Assembly (NCBI GenBank): GCA_011033025.1
Contig: WFMF01000127.1
Span: forward strand, 310,001-374,000
DNA: 64,000 bases
Direction of reading: 5' to 3'
From: Beroe forskalii
Taxonomy: Eukaryota; Ctenophora; Nuda; Beroida; Beroidae
The translations under genes and the position numbers were made by a program. The notes beneath the pieces were generated by a model. The model was not told the DNA's origin, did no database searches, and was given only the letters and a program-made list of their open reading frames with translations. Shown one piece after another: positions 1-10,047 of the stretch (its first letter is position 1; each line of letters begins with the position of its first letter).

Positions 1-63
1 TTTGAGGTCCTCCTCCGTTATAAAGTGTACGATATCTTTGCCCTCTTGGAAACTAAACGACAT
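1..63 (-). CDS. N-terminal end of a gene truncated by the window edge
   Basis: On the minus strand an ATG at 63 opens a frame to the window edge, beginning MSFSFQEGKDIVHFITEEDL. No stop or donor site is seen in these 21 codons, so the first exon continues outside the window. The family is not recognised. The codon mix resembles the neighbouring genes, and the start lies in ordinary AT-rich upstream sequence. Too short for certainty. Confidence 0.4.
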   Translation of the reverse strand, partial: MSFSFQEGKDIVHFITEEDLK

Positions 64-794
64 GGTGTATCCCTATTCCTAAATGCTCAGTTAGTAGGGT
101 TAGGTATTGCTTTATTGCACGAAAAAATAGAACTATTGCAGGGAAAATAATTTAGGTTATTAACCCAGCGCGCGAGAAATAGGCTGGATAAGTAGGGTTA
201 GTACGAAAGAAATAATTTAGTTTTTTTGAATAATATAGTTGTTAAAGGTACTATAGTTAGAGTTTCCAAATCAACACTGGCCAATTTGGTATAATGAATA
301 ATTCATGCCCTTCTTGATTACTAATAGTTCAATAGTTCAATGAGACACGGACATCAATTATCAATAATCCATCTATGTGAATAAAAATATAAAAACTGAA
401 TTAAGCATGATCTGAAAGTCAATTGTCTGTGATATTAAACCAAATGAAACTCCAGCATGAGGTACATTAGAAGCCTAACCACTTCTTGGCACACTTATTA
501 TATGTGGCACAATATCTCTCAAATCTAAAATATTTAACAATAAACGTTACTGTACAAAACAAGCTACAATATTATATGAAATTTAAATGTATTGTAAAAA
601 GCATATTCGAATGTGTTATCTTACTGCAAGACTGCATAATATGCAGACTTGAGCAATTAAAATATTGCATAAATTATAGCTAGAGAAAGAGCTAAAAACT
701 TTACATTGAAAACTTCTATTATAATTAAAAAATAAAATTAAAACAAGCTAAAAATTTCAGAGTCATATATCATCTTCTCTACCCAACATATTTT
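64..794. other. Intergenic stretch, no gene seen
   Basis: AT-rich spacer between the divergent upstream side of the left-edge gene and the 3' end of the rhamnose synthase gene. A fragment at about 168-200 (GCGCGAGAAATAGGCTGG) resembles the end of the TGACGTCA-bearing short inverted-repeat family found elsewhere in the window. The short open frame at 486-683 has no coding character. Confidence 0.5.
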
Positions 795-2496
795 CTAATT
801 ATTTATTGATTTCAAATCATTAGCTTTCATATCATGAAGAGTATCCTTTACAGCATCCTTGATAGGTCTCAACCCCGGATATAACCCCACCAATTTATCC
901 GTGTTCAGCTCATTGTTAGACCTATCAGCAGCTAGGATCTTCAACTGTTCCGCATGAGAGAAGTTCTTCCACGTAAAGGTCGGATCCACGATTACCTTGT
1001 ACATTTGAAGGATCTCGTTATGAGAAATCAGTCCAGGGTTTGTCATGTTGTAGGTCCCTGTGATGCCCCGCGCAGCCATATCAACCATCATCGGCAAGAT
1101 CTCCTCTAACACGGTCATTGAGTTCGGGATACTACAGATCTTCTCGTAAGTTGTGATCTTAGTGATGAAGTTCCGGGGGGAGCGATCGGACGAGATGGGC
1201 ATCCTGATCCGACAGTTGAGGACGGTGTGAGGGTACAACTTGGCGAGTTGGTCAGTGAAACCCTTGACAATGGAATAGGAAGATCCGAAGAAGTTAGGAA
1301 GATCTTCTTCAGTGAAGATTCCTTGTTCATCCGTGAACTTGAAGATGCAACCAGTTCCCATGTAAGTCATCTTGATGCCTCTCTCCTCACATTCCCTCGC
1401 CAATACCATGGGTCCGAACAGGTTGTCTCTAACGTTGTGCTTCAAATGCCCGGGTTGTTCCAGCCAATCGATAGTCCCACAGCCCGGACCATGTGTTCTA
1501 CCGATGATACACACCACGTGGGCGGGTTGGACTCGGTCCAACTCTGCTCTGACTCCTGTGACGTCATCAGCACGTGCACCACCACGTGATACTGTCACGT
1601 GACATGCGGCGTAGGAGCAGTACTTGCTGCCGATCCAGCCCTTGTGACCATATACTAACCACACTGGTTTGTCACCAGAAGGGTTCGCCTTGAACGATGC
1701 GATAGTCTTATGGATGCCAGTATCCCATGTTGTCCATGGCGCCCAGCCAAGATTTTGAAGTGAGGTTACGTCTAAATCAACGATTTGGTTTTTAGGAACT
1801 ACTTCCTGGAGTTCTGACGATGATCCAGTCTGTTCTTTCAAATTTTGGAAAACTTCTTCCATTGTGAAGTCGTCTTCACTTTTGACATCATAGGTGTGCC
1901 CCGAAACACCAGATTGTAAGACAGTGCATACAGCGTCACATAGACCTTTAACATAGACGAAATTGTGCTTTTCTTCTTTTGCCAAAGGGACAAAACAAAC
2001 TTGGTTCTGAATCATAGATCGTAAACAATCAACTATCACATTTCCAGGCAGTAAAAAAGGACCATAAACTTGGTCAAATCTCAAGATCACGTGATCTATG
2101 TTCAGAGTTGCTCCATAAGATTTCAGCATCATTTCCAGTTTTGAAGAGGCGGAATTACCGGAAGAAACCAGAAGAAATCGTTTGATTTTCCCAAACTGAT
2201 GAACAGCTTCAAGCAGATTACAAAACCCAGCCACCACCTGACCTTTCGCCAGATTCTCTGGCGCTGTAAAGATGACTTTCTCAATGTTGAACTTTTCAAG
2301 ATAACTCACAATATCCACATCTTCATCCCACAAGTTCTCCCTCAATAACGTGCTGCCGACTGCTGTTAGAAGATGGGATGGACTTCCTCTGAGAGTCTTT
2401 ATCAAAGATTTCCACAACAGTAAGCTTTCTCTCAAGGAAGGAGCAAGCTAAGTGCAGTCCGAAGGTTCTTGGATCTCCGGTAAGAAGTACAGACAT
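795..2496 (-). CDS. RHM-like nucleotide-rhamnose synthase (UDP-4-keto-6-deoxyglucose epimerase/reductase), single exon, one apparent frameshift
   Basis: Two fused extended-SDR domains as in plant RHM proteins. The C-terminal domain (about residues 260-560) has the Rossmann motif VYGHKGWIG, the blocks GRTHGPGCGTIDWLEQ and NVRDNLFGP, catalytic YSIVK, and RSPRNFITKI and NLTNPGLISHNEIL-type segments. This is the NRS/ER (UER1) 3,5-epimerase/4-reductase that makes NDP-L-rhamnose in the cytosol. The N-terminal half resembles the RHM dehydratase (LRFDQVYGPF, LGWAPWTTWDTGIHKT) but lacks the TDEVYG block, and its YxxxK has become NSASSK, so it is probably inactive as a dehydratase. The start chosen is ATG 2496, giving MSVLLTGDPRTFGLHLACSF with a dinucleotide-binding Gly motif. 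That frame runs into a stop near 2325 unless one G of the GGG at about 2329-2331 is skipped, after which the long frame continues to TAA at 795. ATG 2435 in the long frame would remove the first Rossmann strand. Upstream, TTTGATTCTAG before the ATG could be a 3' splice site. Confidence 0.88.
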
Positions 2497-4458
2497 TGGG
2501 GGGTTTATCTAGAATCAAATTAAAATTAATTAATTCTTGGGATTAATGGAGGTATCCTGACACAAGCCACCTCGACATTTCTCGACTAAATTTGGCGATT
2601 AATGGAGTAATGGTTAAATTTCTTCCATTTGACAATCGGCATAAAGATAAATCTACTCTGAAAGAAAAAAGTCGAGAAAATGTTATAAGGCTATTGGCTA
2701 AATCAATATTAAATGATATAAAACGTCTTAGACATAAATATAGGGAGTTATTCAAAAAGTCACTGTCAAAAGTGACAACATAAACTCATGAAAAATAATG
2801 AAACATAATAAATTATCTTTACGAACTTTGAAGATCTGACGGCCCAAATTCACTAATCACTAAGTTAAATCACCTAATAACTTAATACCATTATCATTTA
2901 TCTCATTACTAATCAAACTCAAACATCTCAACAAATTGGAACTTGACAGATGTCAAGAAAAATCACCAGAAAATAGAAATTTGACACCAAAATTGTTAGT
3001 AACAATTTACGTCCAATCCATACAACAATGAGCATTGGTGAATTAATTTCTACTAGAACGTAAGTTGTACCAAATAAACAACAGTAATACAACTTGAAAT
3101 CACATTTCATGTCCTGTACAGAAACTGTGTGAAGTATTCTCCGACATTTTGGGAATAATGAAACACGAACCCAACTAAATTTCAACCCTTCAAAGTTCAA
3201 ACTTGATGAGTTCATTTCTGCATTTATCAACATCTAGCACAAACTGAGAGGTGCCACAAACCACCTTCATTCTGTGTTGAATATCATTATTCTCCGATTT
3301 ATACACTGGATCTTTCTTTGTACAAGGTACAAAATGTGTATGTACACATGTACACAGATTTAGAATGTAGAGTGTGCATTGTACAAAATGGGGAACGAAC
3401 GTTCATCACAGACAGAAAAGGAGAATAAACACTGGATAATGTTCATACCTACAAAAAACAGCATAAAGCTATAATAAAGAAACAGACGCATTCATAGAAA
3501 TAAACGATACTGGCTTGCAAAGTTACAAACACAATATTATAAATACACGTAATACCTATCGCATAATACTTACCTAGACCTAGAATTATACACAAATTCA
3601 TGTACACACTAAAATACACAAATTAAGTAACTGTGTTACAAGACATAGCAACATACACATCATGTCATATTTAATACATAGACATACACCAACCATAGCC
3701 ATATTTACTGATGCTCAAATGGGGTCTGGGCTTCGGTTTCCTGGACTCTTATCCCAGCTTTGGTTCGGCCTGGTTAACAAAATCAAAATACTATAAAAGA
3801 AACGTAGAACAACTCCGATGGAAGTACACGTATTAAGTGAAGACACCAAAAGCTCACAATACCATGTATGTGATGAATAATGAATATTATGTATACATTA
3901 TTACACGTGTGTCACGGTAATTAATCGTACATTTTATATTTTATATTAATTGTACTAAATCTCAGTCATCGTCACCTACGTCAGCTTCAGTACGTATATA
4001 TACACGAAAAATATAGGCGGTTAATAAACGCTCGTGTCGATATTGTATGACGACTTGTCGTAATTTACAACTTAATCCATACCGTGTTCCAACCATATTA
4101 TGTCAAAAGTCAATTTATAAATATTCTGTATCAAGAGTGGATATATAATGGTCAAAGCAATGGTTTCAACGATAGTCAATATCTAAACATTATTCTCTTA
4201 TTCTGTCATTAAGTTATCAGATATCACAATTAATATTGCGATCAAAATGATTAAGTAATAATTTAACAACATAGATCATAATATTCTGTTAATATTAGAC
4301 AAGAAATTAAATAAAAGCACCATTTCATTCATTGTCCAAAATCGAGAGTCCAATCTTCCCACGATGATCACCATTCTTCCACTTCTAACTGAGATGTTCT
4401 GAAAACCACGTATTATATCCGATTCTAAACTTCATAAAACCTAGTTACAAAACGCGCA
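2497..4458. other. Intergenic stretch, no gene seen
   Basis: About 2 kb of AT-rich sequence between the rhamnose synthase start and the 3' end of the GDPD gene. Open frames here (2543-2755, 2592-2783, 2928-3233) overlap on both strands and match nothing recognised. A run of GTACA-rich sequence at 3320-3390 resembles that at 30620-30790. No RNA gene was recognised. Confidence 0.5.
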
Positions 4459-6863
4459 TTACTTCTCCTTCTTGCCCTCATAGTCCCGTAACCTAGTTGG
4501 AAAGTCGGTGATGATGCCCTCAAATCCCCACCTATCAGCTGTCCTGAACTCAGAGGGGTGGTTTAGGACCCACGCACCCGTTCTTACGCCTCGTCGCTGT
4601 AAGTGCCACAGTAGCACCCTGCAGGAGTTTAATGGGTTTATGAAGGAGCACACTTTGCAGTAATAGTAGAAGAAGGAGCAATTAATAGCACGATATTATC
4701 GAACTTGTTTATTATTGAAGAAGTCACAAACTGGAAAGAGTAATTATACTGGAGTAATGACATGTCCTATTGGTATGAGTTATGAGTAATATTACTCACG
4801 GATTGCACATGAGGGGAGTGATGAGCTGGCAAAACCACTTTGGATACGTGGAAAGGAACCCGGATTTGTTGCTTATGTTAGGGATAGGCACCTGAAACAG
4901 GGCTTTTAATGTTTTAATAACCCATTTAGTCCCGAAAGGCCAGCTGAAATGGCTCAAAAATAATGCGAAGGGGGAGGAGCCCTCTCTGAGCTAATTGGCT
5001 AGGGTTACTCATTGTTCGTCTGATTGTGGGATACATTTCATTATTAAAATTTATGAAATATTATGACTCTGCTCTGATTGGAAAACCACTTCGGATACGT
5101 GAAGGTCCAACAATCATCAGGATAGGCACCTGAAACAAGGTTTTCAATGTTTCAATAACCCATTTAGTTCCGTCAGCCTGGCAAATTTCAAAAATTCGTT
5201 TTTTTGGGCCGGCTTAAACGTTTATAATCTTTCATTGTGGGTAACATTTTTCGTTAAACTCTGCTCTGATTGGAATGAAGGGCAGGAGTCCAACAACCAT
5301 CAGGAGGGGGTACATGGCGCATTCCACCATGCTGCAGAACGTGAGCCTGGGGAAGATATGTCAATGATTCGTTATTTCGTAACTCATTTCATGTCGTAAC
5401 TCATTTCATAATTCATTGAAAAACAGGAAATAACCAGGGAATTATCGCTGAAGGTTACAATTAATGATTATGTGATATAATAAAGTAATAAAACCCACAT
5501 GTTAGGGTTGTGTCTCCTACACTGTACAGTGGTTGTATGACTGAATGCTCCCCAGGCAGTGATATGTTCTCTGTTATACTGCGTAGTGAGAGAGGAGACT
5601 TTCTCAATGAGTCGGGAAGTCCCCGGCTTTACGTCTATCTGCATTGGCACCTAACAATTAACGGGTGTCAGTGTTTATTATTACGATATCCTCGACTTGT
5701 CAAGGATTTAAAGATCGCAACCATGAACCCCGAGTAACAAAACTCTAATTGCAACGAAATTAATGTCAAGGAAAAATAGGATCATAATGTGTTGGGGGGG
5801 GTAACCCCCATAAACCCCCAGGTGGATATCGAAAAATGCAAATAGGGGTTCAAATTTTTGGGGGTTCATGAGGGTTGCCCCCCTGTGTTACCTTAGGAAA
5901 CTCCTTGTATAGATCCTCCAACCGTAGGAGTGGTTCTTGAGTTTCACACCTCATGAACTCTCCTGGCTCACACGCTACCTGGCATTATACGAGAATAGGA
6001 GAAAAGGGGAAGTTGTAAAAAACCTGCATTTTGAAGAGGTTGATCCTTGCACGGATAGAACTTAGGTAATAGGTACTAACTTAGTAATTGAGAACTCAAG
6101 AGATCGAATTGACTGATACGAGAGAATTGACGAATTTCAATCAGAATTCAGAAGCTTTCGAAAATCTTGTGATTATCGTCAACAGCTGATATTAATATAC
6201 TTAAGACAGCTGTAAATCGTGTACCTCCATCTCTGAGAGGCAGCAGGGCAAGGTGTGGAGGGAATGTTCTGATATCTTCTCTGGGACACCACACACTCTG
6301 GAAAGGTCGTCGTCATGACACACCATCACTTCACCGTCATTCGTCATCTGAACACGTTATTTGATAAAACAAATATTTGTGAACCAGGTCTTTGAGTCAC
6401 ACAGGCACACTACCCTTGAGTTGAGCCACCATGCCATCCCGAAGAGAGTTATCTATTATTTATTTATCATTATCATCTCTTACCTGTACATCTAGCTCGA
6501 ACACATCCACCCCTATCTTCACCGCCCCTCTGAACAGTCAGAATATCAAAATATATCATCATTATTGATTCTTATCTATCAGAGCACATCCTTACAAGGG
6601 CAGCACATCGCCAAGAATTTAATAAAATTAAATTTACCTGAATTAAATTTTGTTCACCTGAATTAGATTTTGTTTACCTGAACTAAATACCTTGTTTACC
6701 TGAACGCCGCCATTGTGTTCTCAGGGAACTCTCCCCCACCACCTCTGTGCGCCATGAATCGTGACGGGAAGGGCACATGACGTGTTTTGTGAAGGAGTCG
6801 AGGGAAGATGAGGAGGAGGAGGGAGGATACGAGGTAAGTGGACGCCGCGTACGCGAGCAACAT
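4459..6863 (-). CDS. GDPD1: GDPD1-like glycerophosphodiester phosphodiesterase (lysophospholipase D type), 8 exons
   Basis: Hydrolyses glycerophosphodiesters or lysophospholipids, metal dependent, anchored to a membrane by an N-terminal segment. Exons in order: 6700-6863, 6484-6529, 6225-6347, 5892-5978, 5499-5650, about 5247-5346, 4800-4891, 4459-4618. Most phases agree. The start MLLAYAASTYLVSSLLLLIF is a transmembrane segment, followed by MAHRGGGGEFPENTMAAF (catalytic HRG and ENT), FELDVQ (metal-binding E and D) and VCHDDDLSRV (the HD motif). Later blocks are EPLLRLEDLYKEFP, QIDVKPGTSRLIEKV, YNREHITAWG, VVGLLPFIPIRAEF and WVLNHPSEF...GIITDFPTRLRDY, matching human GDPD1 in order. Assembled length is about 307 residues against 314 for human. 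The 3' end of exon 6 is not resolved: no GT keeps frame with exon 7. The introns nearby hold decayed copies of exons 6 and 7 (5080-5200). Confidence 0.92.
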
Positions 6864-7398
6864 TAGGCTAATAGGAGGGAGATGTTAGATCATGGGGCTA
6901 AATCCAGGGGTGGTTAGAACATGAGGCTAAAGCAAAGGGGAGCAGGAGTTAGATATTAGGCTAAAGGGAGGGAGGGGGAGTTAGACATTAGGCTAATGGG
7001 AAGGAGAGTTAGAGAAACATTAGGCTTAGCGGAAGGGGGAGTTAGATTTGTAGGTAGTATATTTCCTACGTTAATAACATCAGTGTAGAACGAAATTTGA
7101 ATCCCAAATTTATAACTAATAAATTAATTTATCATGGAACAATAACAATTCCAAATTCATTTTGCAAACATTTGAATAAACAGGTAAAACGAAATAACAA
7201 AAATAGAAAAGCAGTTTTTCTTAAATAAATCAAATGAAGACCATGGCAGGAAAGAATTACGAAAATTAAAGAATTTATGGTAAAACCTATAACTCTATAA
7301 AGCTATAGGTAATAAACGTAATAGGTATAAGGTTTTTAAAAATGAATAATTCAATTGGACGTATCAAATTAATCTAAAAATCAACAAAAATCACATAT

Positions 7399-8778
7399 TC
7401 ACGTAATTGGTACACTTTCAGTCCCCTTTTCCTTACAATCTGCAAAGTTATTCATCTCTGCAAAGTTATTCATCTCTGCAGTCAAGATTTTGAGTAGTTC
7501 AGCAGAAAAGAGAGCAAGTCTGAGAAAGATGTTGTCTGATGGGCGCATGTCTTTTCTTTCAGTAGTTGAGGAGGATGACTGAGCAGAGTGATGGGCTTCA
7601 AACGGAGGCTGTGAGGTTGCTAAGGAAGGCTGTTTGGTTGCTAAGGAAGGTTGTGTGGTTGCTAAGGAAGGCTGTGTGGTTGCTAAGGAAGGCTGTGTGG
7701 TTGCTAAGGAAGGCTGTGTGGTTGCTAAGGAAGGCTGTGTGGTTGCTAAGGAAGGTTGTGTGGCTGTTAAGGAAGGCTGTGTGGTTGCTAAGGAAGGCTG
7801 TGTGGTTGCTAAGGAAGGCTGTGTGGTTGCTAAGGAAGGCTGTGTGGTTGCTAAGGAAGGCTGTGTGGTTGCTAAGGAAGGCTGTGTGGTTGCTAAGGAA
7901 GGTTGTGTGGTTGCTAAGGAAGGCTGTGTGGTTGCTAAGGAAGGCTGTGTGGTTGCTAAGGGTGGATAATGAGGAGGAGACTCAGGATGTCTGGGTTCAG
8001 AATTTAGAAGCTTTATCAGGACAGAAAGAGCAGAATTGATTGTAGCCATATCCAGCGGGGAGGGGTATCTGGGAGATAACATTGTAATTCTCTTTTTAAA
8101 CTTAATAACTTAATCACGTATAAAAAGTAATTATAGTCAATCACATTCCAATAATATAATTGATAAACCGCTGATATCATATGTTTCGGGCTGAACTTTT
8201 GAAGATGAGAAAAAGCACAAACCTATTGTTCATGATAACGAGGAATTCACCATAACTTTCCACACAACCAGAGTGCTTGGTTTCTTCAACCCAACATACA
8301 CAAAACTTGGATAGGTAAATGGCAATCTCCCTGTCAATCAATTTATTGTCTCAAAATGAAAATTTCATCAAAAATGTTTATGCCTATTGCCATCTACTTG
8401 TTCCGAAGTAGAGAAGTAGTGATACTAAATTACTAATAGACTAATAGGTACTAATTGAAATAATACTAAAAATGATACAGTAAAAATAATGCAGTGATCC
8501 GTCATCAATAAATCAAATAGAAGGATAGTGATACTGAATCCTTCCTGAAATAGATCAGATCGCCACCAAATTTAGGATTGAAACACGACTTGACACTTGT
8601 GGTAGACTACCTACATGGCAGTATCAATATTATGTAGATAAAAGATCATAGCTGACCTGTCCTTAAGTGAAAGTTTCATGAGTTTTTCATCTTGGTCCTT
8701 TTTAACTGAGTCCATCATAGTGTTTTCTTGAAGTAGCTGAGATGGTATTTTATGTTGCGTTCTTGGCTCGTTTTCCAT
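7399..8778 (-). CDS. Unrecognised small gene with Pro/Thr/Gln-rich 7-residue repeats, 3 exons
   Basis: Exons: 8657-8778 (ATG at 8778, MENEPRTQHKIPSQ), 8223-8330 (REIAIYLSKFCVCWVEETKH), 7399-8089 (RITMLSPRYPSPLDMATINS). Donors AG/GTCAGC and AG/GTTTGT and the phases agree, giving about 306 residues. The last exon carries about 16 copies of a 7-residue unit, LATTQPS, encoded by a 21-bp minisatellite, then a Ser-rich stretch and a helical tail (FLRLALFSAELLKIL; AEMNNFAEMNNFAD, itself a small duplication). No known domain was recognised. The third exon's acceptor (AAAAAGAG/AATTAC) lacks a good pyrimidine tract, so that joint is tentative. The plus-strand frames across the minisatellite are shadows. 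Confidence 0.5.
7606..7963. repeat. 21-bp coding minisatellite
   Basis: About 16-17 head-to-tail copies of a 21-bp unit, plus strand GTTGCTAAGGAAGGCTGTGT and one base, with few substitutions. The period is a multiple of three, so all three frames stay open on both strands; the minus-strand reading is the likely protein (see 7399-8778). Confidence 0.95.
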
Positions 8779-10047
8779 CGGCTTACCTGAAACCTGAGTA
8801 ATATTAAAGTATTAGTGAGACATGAAATTAATGAATATATTATTACAGTATGACAAAAAACAGAATAAATTTATATTACAACTTAACAATTAAAAAAGGC
8901 TCAAATTTATAGTTCAAGCATACATAAAATTATTAATTTTTTCAATTTGTTGAAAGGTGAAGATGTTGTACACTTGTACAGTCCTATAATTACATTATTT
9001 TACAATTTTAAGCCATTAAATGATTTAACCGTTCCCAACAACTAATTACATTCTTGCAAAGCCTATACCAACCTGATCAGGCACTTCTTTGAGAGACCTT
9101 ATTGAGAGAAGGCTGGTTTCCAGTAAGCTAGTGTTGTTGTTTTTCCTGCTTTTGCACGCCCTGTGAGGTGAGCTGTCGATAACTCACCCATGGACTATTA
9201 TACATACTAGTCGGTTCCCGTCCTACGGACGGCGAATTATGGCAGCCGCATGAGCTAACGGCCACATGTCCCTTTGACAGTGATTTGACCGAGCGAGTTT
9301 GGAGGGGAAATTCGAAACTTAAATTTCTACGAAAAAAAGCTTCCCGCGCCCCCAACGGTAACCCAACATTGCCGACAATATTCTCAAAACCTTTACTCAT
9401 CATAAGCAACTCCATAGCGAAGGAATTTTGAAAAAATTCGAAAATCTATTTTTTTCCGAAAAAAGGGCGTGGCCTCCCACGCCCCTTAGGGTGACCCAAT
9501 AATTCGGACAAAATTCTCAAAACTTTTATTCATCATAGTCAACTCAATGGCGAAGGAATTTTGAAAAAATTCGAAAGTTTAATTTTTGCGAAAAAAAAGG
9601 GCGTGGCCCCCCACGCCCCTCAGGGTGACCCAATAATTCGGACAAAATTCTCAAAATTTTTATTCATCATAAGCAACTCGATGGCGAAAGAATTTTGGAA
9701 AAATTCGAAACTTTAATTTTGGCGAAAAAAAGGGCGTGGCCCACACGCCCCTCAAGGTGGCCGAAAAAAAAATCTCATATTATTTTTTCTGATTTATTAT
9801 AAAGTTTTTTGCAACACGATGAAAAAAGAATTTAGTTGCCTACTTGAAAACGAATCGCCATAAATAAATATATATATATTAACAACACGCATTATATATA
9901 GTAAGATGTGCGTCTTCTATGAAAGTACCGTAATTAACTCAAAAACCCTTTTTAAGACGCAAAAGGGGGTGGAAAAATGCAGAAACGATGGGATGGGGAG
10001 TTACAATTTGCTCATTTTTTATTACTGTATCACTGTACTGTAATGAT
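8779..10047. other. Spacer with a tandem repeat, no gene seen
   Basis: Between two minus-strand genes. At about 9290-9770 three to four tandem copies of a unit of about 120-130 bp occur, each with GGCGAAGGAATTTTGAAAAA, then GGGCGTGGC..CACGCCCCT, then GGTGACCCAATAATTCGG. The open frame 9128-9415 is produced by this repeat. A possible non-coding 5' exon of the preceding gene lies near 9074-9120 (donor CAG/GTTGGT), weakly supported. Confidence 0.5.
9290..9770. repeat. Tandem repeat of about 120-130 bp, 3-4 copies
   Basis: Successive copies begin with CGAAGGAATTTTGAAAAAAT at about 9417, 9552 and 9683; each ends in a short inverted pair, GGGCGTGG and CCACGCCC. A degenerate earlier copy starts near 9300. 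No coding sense is apparent. Confidence 0.8.

Noticed and set aside
1115-1602. Plus- and minus-strand frames inside the rhamnose synthase
   Set aside because: Shadows of the conserved reductase domain, which is unambiguous in its own frame.
5785-5890. G/C-run inverted pair (GGGGTAACCCCC..GGGTTGCCCCCC) as a regulatory hairpin
   Set aside because: Lies in a GDPD intron next to the exon 4 donor; it looks like local simple-sequence duplication with no further support.
7566-8039. Plus-strand frames over the 21-bp repeat (LLRKAVW and VAKEGCV repeats)
   Set aside because: A 21-bp period leaves all frames open; the minus-strand frame has flanking exons with matching phases.
9128-9415. 95-codon minus-strand frame
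   Set aside because: Runs into the tandem repeat at 9290-9770 and has no coding features.
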